Shown: piece by piece, positions 1 to 6,791 of the stretch
How the letters are laid out: each line of letters opens with the position of its first letter
Position numbering within the stretch: position 1 is the first letter of the stretch
DNA from: CAZRHH01 sp964599885
Lineage (GTDB): Bacteria; Chloroflexota; Dehalococcoidia; DSTF01; JACRBR01
Reading direction: 5' to 3'
Length of the DNA stretch: 11,710 nt
NCBI GenBank assembly: GCA_964599885.1
Contig: CAZRHH010000088.1
Span: 1 to 11,710 of the forward strand
Position numbers and translations under genes: made by a program
The notes under the pieces: model-generated
The model's input: only the letters and a program-made list of their open reading frames with translations
Told to the model about the DNA's origin: nothing
Databases searched by the model: none

Positions 1-1620
1 CGAGTGGCCATCGCCCGCGCGTTCGCCGGTGGCGCCGAAGCGCTGCGCCGCCAGACCGACGCCATCAACGCCATCAATGTCTTCCCCGTTCCCGACGGCG
101 ACACCGGCACCAACATGTCCCTGACGATGCGCGCCGCCGTCGAGGAGGTCGTCCGGACGCAGCATTCGAGCGCGCACGACGTCGCCGCCGGCGCCGCGCG
201 TGGCGCGCTGATGGGCGCCAAGGGTAACTCCGGCGTCATCCTCTCGCAGATTCTCGCCGGCATCGCCGATCAACCCGTCGCGACGGACACGCTCGACTCG
301 CGCGCGCTCGCCGCCGCGCTCGACCGCGCACGCGCCGCCGCGTACAGCGTCGTCTCATCACCGAAGGAGGGCACGATCCTCAGCGCGATCGCCGCATCCG
401 CGGACGCAGCGCAACGGGCCGCCAATGCCGGCGCCGATGCGCTGGCGACGTTTGCCGCCGCGGTGGATGCGTGTGAGGAAGCGGTCGCGCGCACACCGGA
501 CCAACTGCCCGTACTCAAGGAAGCGGGCGTTGTCGATTCGGGCGCGCAGGGGCTGTTCGTGCTGCTCGACGGCATGCTGCGCGCGCTGCGCGGCGACGAG
601 CAATCCGGCACGATCGACGCCGGCACGATCGACCCGGCGTGGCTCAGCGCGACGCGTCAGATGCACGGCGCGCACGATGCGCCCGGCGTACAAAGCGGCT
701 TCTGCACCGAGTACGTGATCACCGGCGAAGCGCTCGACCCTGACACGATCCGCCGCAGCCTCGGCGAGATTGGCGACAGCGTGCTCGCCGTCGGCGGCGG
801 CGGTCTCGTGCGCGTACACGTCCACACGAAGCAGCCGGACGACGCTCTCGCCTACGGCCGCACGCTCGGCGCCGTGTCACACGAGAAAGTCGACGACATG
901 GAGGCGCAGTTCCAGGCGCTCGCATCGCGCAACGGCGGGAGCGCCACGACCGCGCCGGCGGTCACGGAACTCGCCGTCGTCGCAGTCGCTCCCGGCGACG
1001 GCATCGACGCGCTGTTCCGGTCGATGGGCGCCGCGGCGATCGTCCGCGGCGGCCAGACAATGAACCCGAGCACCGGCGACATCCGCGGGGCGATCGATGC
1101 CACCGGCGCCCGCGGCGTGATCGTGCTGCCGAACAACAAGAACGTCGTGCTTGCCGCGAAACAGGCCGCCGGCGCCGCAACAGCGCGCGTCCACGTCATC
1201 GAGACGCGCAGCATCCCGCACGGCGTCGCGGCGCTGATCGCGCTCAACCCGGACGAAACATTCGACGAGAACGTCACGCAGATGACGGATGCGATCGCGA
1301 ACGTCCACAGCGCCGAAGTGACGCTCGCCGCGCGCGCGACGACGCTCAACGGCATCGCCGTCCGCCAGGGCAAGCCGATCGGCATCATCGACGGGGAACT
1401 CGCGGTGGCCGAAGACACGCTCGTTGCGACCGTGATCGCCTGTGTGCGCCGGATGGTGACGGATCCAGCGGAAGCGATCGTCACGCTCTATGCCGGCGAC
1501 GCAGCGACTGCCGCCGACAACGACGCGATTGCCGCGCAACTCCGCGACGACCCCGGCATCGAGATCGAACTCGTCGACGGCGGACAGCCGCACTATCCGT
1601 ACCTGATCGGAGTCGAGTAG
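1..1620 (+). CDS. fakA: Fatty acid kinase catalytic subunit FakA (DAK2/DhaL domain), 5' partial
   Basis: ATP-dependent kinase that phosphorylates a fatty acid held by a FakB/DegV partner, giving acyl-phosphate for phospholipid synthesis; cytoplasmic. Numbering from the first in-window GTG (position 4), the N-terminal DhaL domain (about 1-200) has the Mg-ATP motif NVFPVPDGDTGTNM (D31, D33, N37), then GAKGNSGVILSQ, SPKEGT and LPVLKEAGVVDSGAQG. The middle domain has FCTEY (C234) and VHVHT (H272, H274), plausible metal ligands. The C-terminal domain carries GGQTMNPST, LPNNKN and the usual ending PYLIGVE. The reading frame is open to base 1. Family members begin roughly ten residues before this point, so the real start is almost certainly outside the window and the GTG at 4 is internal. 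The fakB start follows the stop after 1 nt, which implies co-translation. Family assignment is very secure; the acyl substrate is not visible. Confidence 0.95.
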   Translation, partial: RVAIARAFAGGAEALRRQTDAINAINVFPVPDGDTGTNMSLTMRAAVEEVVRTQHSSAHDVAAGAARGALMGAKGNSGVILSQILAGIADQPVATDTLDSRALAAALDRARAAAYSVVSSPKEGTILSAIAASADAAQRAANAGADALATFAAAVDACEEAVARTPDQLPVLKEAGVVDSGAQGLFVLLDGMLRALRGDEQSGTIDAGTIDPAWLSATRQMHGAHDAPGVQSGFCTEYVITGEALDPDTIRRSLGEIGDSVLAVGGGGLVRVHVHTKQPDDALAYGRTLGAVSHEKVDDMEAQFQALASRNGGSATTAPAVTELAVVAVAPGDGIDALFRSMGAAAIVRGGQTMNPSTGDIRGAIDATGARGVIVLPNNKNVVLAAKQAAGAATARVHVIETRSIPHGVAALIALNPDETFDENVTQMTDAIANVHSAEVTLAARATTLNGIAVRQGKPIGIIDGELAVAEDTLVATVIACVRRMVTDPAEAIVTLYAGDAATAADNDAIAAQLRDDPGIEIELVDGGQPHYPYLIGVE

Positions 1621-1621
1621 C

Positions 1622-2452
1622 GTGCCGGTTCGCATCGTCACTGACAGCACGAGCGACATCCCGCGCGAGATCGCCGACGACCTGAACATCACCGTCATCC
1701 CGCTGACGATCGCGTTCGGCGAACAGTCGTATCGCGACGGCATCGATCTCGCCGCCGACGACTTCTACGCGCGTCTCGCGACGACGAAGGATCTGCCGAC
1801 GACATCGCAGCCGCCGCCGGCGCTCTTTCAGCACGCGTACGAACATCTCGTTACGCAAGGCGACGTCGTCTCCGTGCATCTTTCGCAGAAGTTCAGCGGC
1901 ACCGTCGAAGCGGCGCGCAATGCCGCGCGCGAGGTCGCCGCTGAACGCATCAGCGTCGTCGATAGCGGCTCCGTATCCATGGGCCTCGGGCTGTGTGCGA
2001 TCGCCGCAGCCCGAGTCGCGCGTGACGGCGGCGATCGCGCTGCCTGCGCCGCCGCCGCCGAAGCCGCATCGCGCAAGCTGCATGTCGCCGTCGCGTTCGA
2101 GTCGCTCGAGTATCTGCGGCGCGGCGGCCGCATCGGCCGGGCGCGCGCGTTTCTCGGCGGGCTGCTACGACTGAAGCCGATTCTCACCGTGAAAGATGGC
2201 GAGGCGGCGCCGCTAACGCGCGTCCGCTCCCGTTCCAAAGCCATCGACGAACTGTTTTCGCTCGCGATCACCATTGACAACGTGGCGGAAGCGGTGATAC
2301 TGCACACCACAACACCGGACGACGCCAGCGCGCTCGCCGAACGCGTCCGCGCTCAACTGCCCGGTGTGACCGTGCATCTCGGCCGCTTCGGGCCGGTACT
2401 CGGTGTGCATGGCGGGCCAGGAATGCTTGGCATCGCAGTGATCGAGGGCTAA
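1622..2452 (+). CDS. fakB: DegV family fatty-acid-binding protein FakB
   Basis: Binds a fatty acid in its interior and presents the carboxylate to FakA for phosphorylation. The 276-residue protein is full length for DegV. It begins with the family signature RIVTDSTSDIP (about residues 4-14). It also has the TTSQPPP loop (T61, S62), SQKFSGTVEAA, RRGGRIGR, LLRLKPIL and, near the C-terminus, GPVLGVHGGPGMLG, all typical of the family. The GTG start at 1622 lies 1 nt after the fakA stop, with GGAG at 1609-1612 as a ribosome site inside the end of fakA, so the pair is probably translationally coupled. The adjacency of a DhaL kinase and a DegV protein is the main reason to call this FakB rather than an orphan DegV protein. 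Chain-length or saturation preference cannot be read from the sequence. Confidence 0.93.
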   Translation: MPVRIVTDSTSDIPREIADDLNITVIPLTIAFGEQSYRDGIDLAADDFYARLATTKDLPTTSQPPPALFQHAYEHLVTQGDVVSVHLSQKFSGTVEAARNAAREVAAERISVVDSGSVSMGLGLCAIAAARVARDGGDRAACAAAAEAASRKLHVAVAFESLEYLRRGGRIGRARAFLGGLLRLKPILTVKDGEAAPLTRVRSRSKAIDELFSLAITIDNVAEAVILHTTTPDDASALAERVRAQLPGVTVHLGRFGPVLGVHGGPGMLGIAVIEG

Positions 2453-2461
2453 GTGGGGGGC

Positions 2462-2467
2462 AGGAGG
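2462..2467 (+). promoter_or_regulatory. Strong Shine-Dalgarno of the dockerin gene
   Basis: AGGAGG lies 6 nt before ATG 2474. It is a perfect anti-16S match and decides the start over the in-frame GTG at 2453, which directly abuts the fakB stop. Confidence 0.85.
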
Positions 2468-2473
2468 ATCGCT

Positions 2474-2737
2474 ATGCGTTTCATCGTGGCTCTATCGTGC
2501 GCGGTATCACTGACGGCGTCGCTCGCACTGCCCGGAGCGGCGCGCGCATCATCCCTCGCGGGCGACGTGAACGACGACTGCCGGGTCAACGTCGTCGATC
2601 TCTTCCTGACGGCGCAGCACTACGGCTACCGCTATGGTTCGCTCAAATACAGCCCGATCTACGACATGAACAACGACCGCGAGATAGACATCGCCGATCT
2701 CCAAATGATCGCCTCCCAAGACGGCGCCGTCTGCTGA
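2474..2737 (+). CDS. Small secreted dockerin-only protein
   Basis: Predicted 87-residue precursor. Residues 1-25 look like a Sec signal peptide: short basic start, hydrophobic core, and cleavage after AARA. The mature part of about 62 residues is essentially one type I dockerin-like module with two EF-hand-like calcium loops: loop 1 D31, N33, D35, N39, D42 and loop 2 D64, N66, D68, D72, D75. Dockerins bind cohesins in the known systems, but no cohesin or enzyme domain is present here. Two mature cysteines, C36 in loop 1 and C87 at the extreme C-terminus, could form a disulfide joining the ends (inference). ATG 2474 is chosen because AGGAGG at 2462-2467 sits 6 nt before it; a GTG at 2453 would only add seven residues ahead of the signal peptide. 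The gene starts 21 nt after fakB and is probably co-transcribed with it. Confidence 0.82.
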   Translation: MRFIVALSCAVSLTASLALPGAARASSLAGDVNDDCRVNVVDLFLTAQHYGYRYGSLKYSPIYDMNNDREIDIADLQMIASQDGAVC

Positions 2738-2740
2738 CGC

Positions 2741-2767
2741 GCCAGCGACAGACCGCTTCACGCTGGC
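2741..2767 (+). terminator. Possible terminator hairpin after the dockerin gene
   Basis: GCCAGCG (2741-2747) is perfectly complementary to CGCTGGC (2761-2767), with a 13-nt loop, starting 4 nt after the dockerin stop. There is no T-run behind it, so intrinsic termination is uncertain. A second hairpin follows at 2778-2796. Confidence 0.35.
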
Positions 2768-2777
2768 TGACGTCCGC

Positions 2778-2796
2778 CGCGCGCTAGAAACGCGCG
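2778..2796. other. CGCGCG inverted repeat just upstream of the cyclase promoter
   Basis: CGCGCG (2778-2783) and CGCGCG (2791-2796) flank the 7-nt loop CTAGAAA. The element ends 5 bp before the -10 hexamer of the cyclase gene. It could be part of a termination region for the upstream operon or an operator; the sequence alone does not decide. Confidence 0.3.
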
Positions 2797-2798
2797 AT

Positions 2799-2807
2799 TG
2801 GTAGAAT
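2799..2807 (+). promoter_or_regulatory. Extended -10 promoter, near-leaderless, for the cyclase-ATPase gene
   Basis: TGGTAGAAT fits the extended -10 pattern TGnTAnAAT (hexamer TAGAAT at 2802-2807). Nine nt separate the hexamer from ATG 2817, so transcription would begin at about 2814-2817, giving no or almost no leader. No Shine-Dalgarno is seen before this ATG, which supports leaderless translation. No -35 match is found at the normal distance. Confidence 0.5.
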
Positions 2808-2816
2808 CGCGCCAGC

Positions 2817-5800
2817 ATGACCACGAGGGCACAGACCGTCACCATCCTCTTCACCGACCTCGTCGGCTCGACAGAGCTGCTGCAACGCGCCGGCGACGAG
2901 CAGGCGCAACGCATCTTCAAGGCGCACCATCGACTGCTGCGCGAGGCCGTCGAAGCGCACGGCGGCAACGAGGTGAAGTGGCTCGGAGACGGGCTGATGG
3001 TGGCCTTCGATTCCGCCGCCGACGCGGTGAAGTGCGCGATCGCCATGCAGCAGATGTCGCGGCGGCCGACCGCCGGCGAGCGCCTGGAAATCCGCGCCGG
3101 CCTCCACGTCGGCGAGGCATTCGTTGATGAGTCGGACTTCTTCGGCACGTCCGTCGTCATCGCGCGGCGGCTGTGCGACAAGGCCAATGCCGGTCAGATC
3201 CTGGCGAGCGACATCGTCGTGCGCCTGCTCGACGAGCGCGGCGACGGCATTAGCACGAACGACCTCGGCCCGCTCGAACTGAAGGGCATCGCCAACGCCG
3301 TGCCCGCCGTCGAGATCATCTACGAACACGACCCGATGGCGCTGCTCCGCAAGCTGCCCTTCGTCGGGCGCGCGGCCGAGTACGAGACGATGCTGCAAAA
3401 GCTCGCCGACGCCCGCAACAGCCGCGGTGCAGTAGTCCTGCTCGCCGGCGAACCGGGCATCGGGAAGACCCGCCTCGCCGAGGAGTTCTGCGAAAGCGCG
3501 TCGGGCTCCGCGACGGTCATCCGCGGCAATTCGTACGAGGCTGATGTCGCGGCGCCGTTCGGACCGTGGGTCGAGGCGCTCCGCTCGCTGATCGAGCAGA
3601 CCCCCGACGCGCATCTGCGCGACGCACTTGGCCCCGGCGCGCCAGACATCGCCGTACTGATGCCGGAGATCAAGCGCCGCCTGCCGGATCTCGAAGACGC
3701 ACCGCGGTTCGATCCAGAGTCGGAGCGAGCGCGGCTCTTTCAAAGCATCGGCGCGTTCCTCGCCAACGCCGCCGCACAGAAGCCCCTCGTCATCGTTCTC
3801 GACGACCTCCACTGGTGCGACGGGCCGTCCCTCGCGCTGCTCGAGCAAATTGCGCGGCGCTGCGCTCAACAGGGCATCATGATCGTCGGCGCCTACCGCG
3901 ACGTAGAGGTCTACCGCGTCCACCCTCTCGCGCGGACGCTCGCTGGACTCCGCCGCATGGAGCATTACCAGCGCATCGCCATCCGCGGCTTCACGCAGGA
4001 CTCGCTGTACGACCTGCTCAACGCCATCGAACCAGCAGAAGAGGCGGAATCGGCCATGCGCGCACTCGCGCAAGTCTTGCACGCCGAGGCCGACGGCAAT
4101 CCATTCTTCATCCGCGAAGTGCTCAACAATATGATCGAGACAGGTACGCTCGCCCACGAGGACGGCGTCTGGATCGGCACCGCCACCTCCATCGAAGAAC
4201 TGGGGATACCCGACGGGATCAAGGAAATGATCGGGCATCGACTCTCGTTGCTCAGCGAAACCTGCAACCGCATGCTCGGTCGTGCTTCCGCCATGACGAG
4301 CGGCTTCACCTGGGACGAACTTCGCGCGATCTGCGACGACTCGGAAGCCGAACTGCTCGACGCGCTCGACGAAGCGCTCGGCTCGCAGCTGATCGCCGAG
4401 CGCAGCCGCAACACGTATGCGTTCACGCACGCCCTGATCCGCGCGACGCTGTACGGCGAGTTGAGCACACCGCGCCGCGTTCAACTCCACCGCCGCGTCG
4501 CCGAGGGGTTGGAGTCGCTGTACGCCACCGAGATCGACGACCACCTGGGTGAACTTGCGGCGCATTACATGGCATCAATGGGCCGTGACGAAGCAAAGGC
4601 GATCGAGTATTCGATTCGTGCCGGCGACCGTGCGCAGCAGTTGTTTGCCTGGGAAGCGGCAGCGGCTCACTACGAACGCGCGCTAGACGCGTTTGAACTC
4701 AGCGCGAGTCCCGAGCAACGCACGTGCATCGATATCCTGCTCGCGCTAGGACGCGCGCTCAACATGGCAGGCGCCGATCGAGAGCGTTGGCGGGCGGTGT
4801 TTGCGCGCGCGGCTGAACTCGGACAGCAGGCCGGCGATCCGGAGCGCTGCGCTCGGGCCGCGCTCGGATTCGCAGACCTCTACCCAACTCCCGGCGCTCT
4901 CGATGCTGAACTGGTGCATCTGCTGGAAGTCGCGCTGAAGCTGCACGGTCCGGCGGCGAGCTCTGTCCATGCGCGGATGCTCGCGCGGCTCGGCAACGAA
5001 CTCTCCTTCTCGGAGCAGCCTGAACGAAAGAAGCAGTTCCTGGAGAACGCCGTCGACATGGCACGCGGCATCGACGACCCCGAGACCCTCGCGTACGTCC
5101 TGTCAAGCTATCTATGGGAAGACATGCGCGCTGTCGACGGGCTTCGTCTGGCGCACGAACAAGTTGAGGCGGCGATTCGCAGCGGCGACAAGTTCGTTGA
5201 ACTGCGCGCCCGCAACAACCTGGCCACATACGCGCTTGTGCTGGGCGACCGAGCCAGGTTCGACCGCGAGATCGACGAGGAGACACGCCTGGAACGGGAG
5301 CTGCGGATCGTGGATTACTGGACCGGTTTGCACCGCGCACTCTCCGTCCGCATGGAGGGCCGCTTTGACGAGGCCGAGCGTATGGCGCTGCAGTCATATG
5401 CCGGGCTTCAACGCGACGCCCCGGAAAACGCACGCCAGGCTCTCGGAGCCGTGTTGTTCAACCTGCGTCTGCTCCAGGGCCGGCTGCCCGAAATGGCGCC
5501 CGCGATGAAGGTAAGCGCAGAGCGATATCCCGGCGTCCCCTCCTACCGTGCCGCCCTGGCGCGGGCGTATGCCGGCGAGCCCGATAGACAACAGGACGCC
5601 GCGGCCGCATTCGGCGAACTTTCTCAAAACGGTTTCGGCAATTTGCCTTCCGACGCGCTCCTCCCCCTTACGCTGTCCCTCCTCGCGGAAGTCTGTTGGT
5701 CCCTTGGCGACGCCGAACGTGCGCCGGAGATTTATCGCAGGCTGTTGCCGCGTGATGGCGAGTGCATACTGACCGGTCTTGCCAACACAGCCGCCGGCGC

Positions 5801-6077
5801 CGTCTCTCGAAGCCTGGCGCTGCTCGCCGCGACAATGGGCCGCTGGGACGACGCGGAGCGCCACTTCGAAGAAGCTCTCCGCATGAACGCGACGCTGCGA
5901 GACCAGCCCTACCTCGCTCAAACCCGCGCTCAGTACGGCGACATGCTGCTGCGGCGCAACCGCGCGGGCGACCGCGAACGCGCGATCGCGTTGTTGACCG
6001 AAGCGCTCGCGTTCGCGAAGGAATCGGGCATGGGCAAAGTGGAACGCGACAGCGAACGGCTGCTCACCGGCGCCTAG
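2817..6077 (+). CDS. Class III adenylate/guanylate cyclase - STAND ATPase - TPR-like fusion protein
   Basis: Large cytoplasmic signalling protein of 1086 residues. The N-terminal cyclase homology domain (about 1-175) has the metal Asp pair D14 (ILFTDLVGST) and D58 (KWLGDGLMVAF), the purine-selecting candidates K54 and D107, and the transition-state Arg R118. The usual Asn four residues before that Arg is Val114 (SVVIARRL). A STAND/AAA ATPase domain follows from about FVGR near residue 181, with Walker A GEPGIGKT (K217) and Walker B VIVLDDLHW (D329, D330). The remainder, from about residue 580, is helical and TPR-like, for example AAAHYERALDAFEL and WDDAERHFEEALRMN. There is no C-terminal LuxR helix-turn-helix and no membrane segment. 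The likely logic is ligand or partner sensing by the repeats, an ATPase switch and cyclase output; this is inference from the fold class. Start: ATG 2817 directly precedes the cyclase domain. Confidence 0.9.
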   Translation: MTTRAQTVTILFTDLVGSTELLQRAGDEQAQRIFKAHHRLLREAVEAHGGNEVKWLGDGLMVAFDSAADAVKCAIAMQQMSRRPTAGERLEIRAGLHVGEAFVDESDFFGTSVVIARRLCDKANAGQILASDIVVRLLDERGDGISTNDLGPLELKGIANAVPAVEIIYEHDPMALLRKLPFVGRAAEYETMLQKLADARNSRGAVVLLAGEPGIGKTRLAEEFCESASGSATVIRGNSYEADVAAPFGPWVEALRSLIEQTPDAHLRDALGPGAPDIAVLMPEIKRRLPDLEDAPRFDPESERARLFQSIGAFLANAAAQKPLVIVLDDLHWCDGPSLALLEQIARRCAQQGIMIVGAYRDVEVYRVHPLARTLAGLRRMEHYQRIAIRGFTQDSLYDLLNAIEPAEEAESAMRALAQVLHAEADGNPFFIREVLNNMIETGTLAHEDGVWIGTATSIEELGIPDGIKEMIGHRLSLLSETCNRMLGRASAMTSGFTWDELRAICDDSEAELLDALDEALGSQLIAERSRNTYAFTHALIRATLYGELSTPRRVQLHRRVAEGLESLYATEIDDHLGELAAHYMASMGRDEAKAIEYSIRAGDRAQQLFAWEAAAAHYERALDAFELSASPEQRTCIDILLALGRALNMAGADRERWRAVFARAAELGQQAGDPERCARAALGFADLYPTPGALDAELVHLLEVALKLHGPAASSVHARMLARLGNELSFSEQPERKKQFLENAVDMARGIDDPETLAYVLSSYLWEDMRAVDGLRLAHEQVEAAIRSGDKFVELRARNNLATYALVLGDRARFDREIDEETRLERELRIVDYWTGLHRALSVRMEGRFDEAERMALQSYAGLQRDAPENARQALGAVLFNLRLLQGRLPEMAPAMKVSAERYPGVPSYRAALARAYAGEPDRQQDAAAAFGELSQNGFGNLPSDALLPLTLSLLAEVCWSLGDAERAPEIYRRLLPRDGECILTGLANTAAGAVSRSLALLAATMGRWDDAERHFEEALRMNATLRDQPYLAQTRAQYGDMLLRRNRAGDRERAIALLTEALAFAKESGMGKVERDSERLLTGA

Positions 6078-6114
6078 CGCAACGACACCGCCATGCGCAG
6101 CGCTTCCACCGCAT

Positions 6115-6144
6115 TTGCCGCGCGCCGATCCCCACGCGTACGCT
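6115..6144 (+). promoter_or_regulatory. Leaderless-type promoter of the thioredoxin-like gene
   Basis: TTGCCG (6115-6120), an 18-bp spacer, TACGCT (6139-6144), then 6 nt to ATG 6151. The predicted start of transcription is the A of the ATG itself, and no Shine-Dalgarno is present. The same spacing and hexamers recur before the HAD gene on the other strand. Confidence 0.5.
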
Positions 6145-6150
6145 GAACGA

Positions 6151-6639
6151 ATGGTACGCATTGGCGACGACGCGCCCGACTTCACGCTGCCCGCGCTCGA
6201 CGGACTGACGTTTGCGCTGCACGAGGCGACGGGCGACGGTCCGGTGGTGCTTGTGTTCTGGCAGGCGCACTGCGGCGCATGCAAGATCGCCGCGCCGTAC
6301 TGGAACCGGCTGTGCGACGCATACGAAAATATCGGCTGGTCGTTCTGGATGATCGCGCAGGACGCGGCGGACGAAGCACGCTCGTTCGCGGAGCAGTACA
6401 AGCTCCGCCCGCCCGTGCTCGTCGACGGGCCGATGCTCAGCGTGTCAGACTTATATGACCCGGAGCAGACGCCGACGATCTACGTCATCGAACCCGGGCA
6501 GGGGATTACCGTCGAAGCGCCGGGCTTCGACAAGGACGTGCTGAACGATGTCTCGCGCCGCATCGCCGGCTGGACGGGCGAGCCGTATGTCGAAGTGGCG
6601 CCTCCCGACGACGGGAATCCGGCGTTCAAACCCGGCTGA
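6151..6639 (+). CDS. Thioredoxin-like (TlpA/AhpC-TSA type) redox protein
   Basis: A 162-residue thioredoxin-fold protein, likely a dithiol oxidoreductase or peroxiredoxin-like reductase. The N-terminus IGDDAPDFTLPALDG is the classic redoxin opening. The strand-loop VLVFWQAHCGACKIAAPYW carries the active-site CGAC (C41, C44), and QTPTIYVI near residues 110-120 has the cis-proline position facing the active site. The acidic, proline-rich tail is unusual but short. No signal peptide or lipobox is seen, so a cytoplasmic location is likely, unlike exported TlpA or ResA. ATG 6151 is preferred over the in-frame TTG at 6115: the extra 12 residues have no family match, and the promoter reads directly into the ATG. 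The redox partner cannot be told from the sequence. Confidence 0.82.
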   Translation: MVRIGDDAPDFTLPALDGLTFALHEATGDGPVVLVFWQAHCGACKIAAPYWNRLCDAYENIGWSFWMIAQDAADEARSFAEQYKLRPPVLVDGPMLSVSDLYDPEQTPTIYVIEPGQGITVEAPGFDKDVLNDVSRRIAGWTGEPYVEVAPPDDGNPAFKPG

Positions 6640-6652
6640 GGCCCGCTGCATG

Positions 6653-6674
6653 CGTAGGCGTGGCCTGCGTTCTT
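6653..6674 (+). terminator. Possible weak intrinsic terminator after the thioredoxin-like gene
   Basis: CGTAGGC (6653-6659) pairs with GCCTGCG (6663-6669) through six Watson-Crick pairs and one G-T wobble, around a GTG loop, and is followed by TTCTT. It lies 13 nt after the stop codon. The stem is short and the T-tract weak. Confidence 0.35.
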
Positions 6675-6710
6675 GACGACGAAACGTCCTTGACGGAGTT
6701 GTGAGCGCAC

Positions 6711-6739
6711 TTGACAGCTTCGAGGCGAAACAGGACAAT
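6711..6739 (+). promoter_or_regulatory. Sigma70-like promoter of the patatin gene
   Basis: A perfect TTGACA (6711-6716), a 17-bp spacer and GACAAT (6734-6739, 4 of 6). Transcription would start near 6746, giving a leader of about 46 nt. An alternative overlapping pair, AGGACA (6732-6737) with TATGTT (6756-6761) at 18 bp, cannot be excluded. The region is visibly less GC-rich than the flanking genes. Confidence 0.55.
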
Positions 6740-6778
6740 CGCGGCCACGATACTTTATGTTAGGTGAAGCATCCCCGC

Positions 6779-6784
6779 AGGGAG
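6779..6784 (+). promoter_or_regulatory. Ribosome binding site of the patatin gene
   Basis: AGGGAG lies 7 nt before ATG 6792, supporting that start and a conventional led transcript, in contrast to the apparently leaderless neighbours. Confidence 0.6.
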
Positions 6785-6791
6785 TTGGGCG

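Noticed and set aside
2453..2737. Longer dockerin reading from GTG 2453
   Set aside because: It directly abuts the fakB stop and adds residues before a good signal peptide, whereas ATG 2474 has AGGAGG at ideal spacing.
2784..4565. Minus-strand open frame of 593 codons opposite the cyclase gene
   Set aside because: It is the antisense shadow of a GC-rich gene: low-complexity Arg/Ala/Val/Glu-rich composition, no recognisable motif, while the plus strand has clear cyclase and Walker motifs.
5394..6401. Minus-strand open frame of 335 codons at the end of the cyclase gene
   Set aside because: Antisense to the TPR-like region and the start of the thioredoxin-like gene; no recognisable domain.
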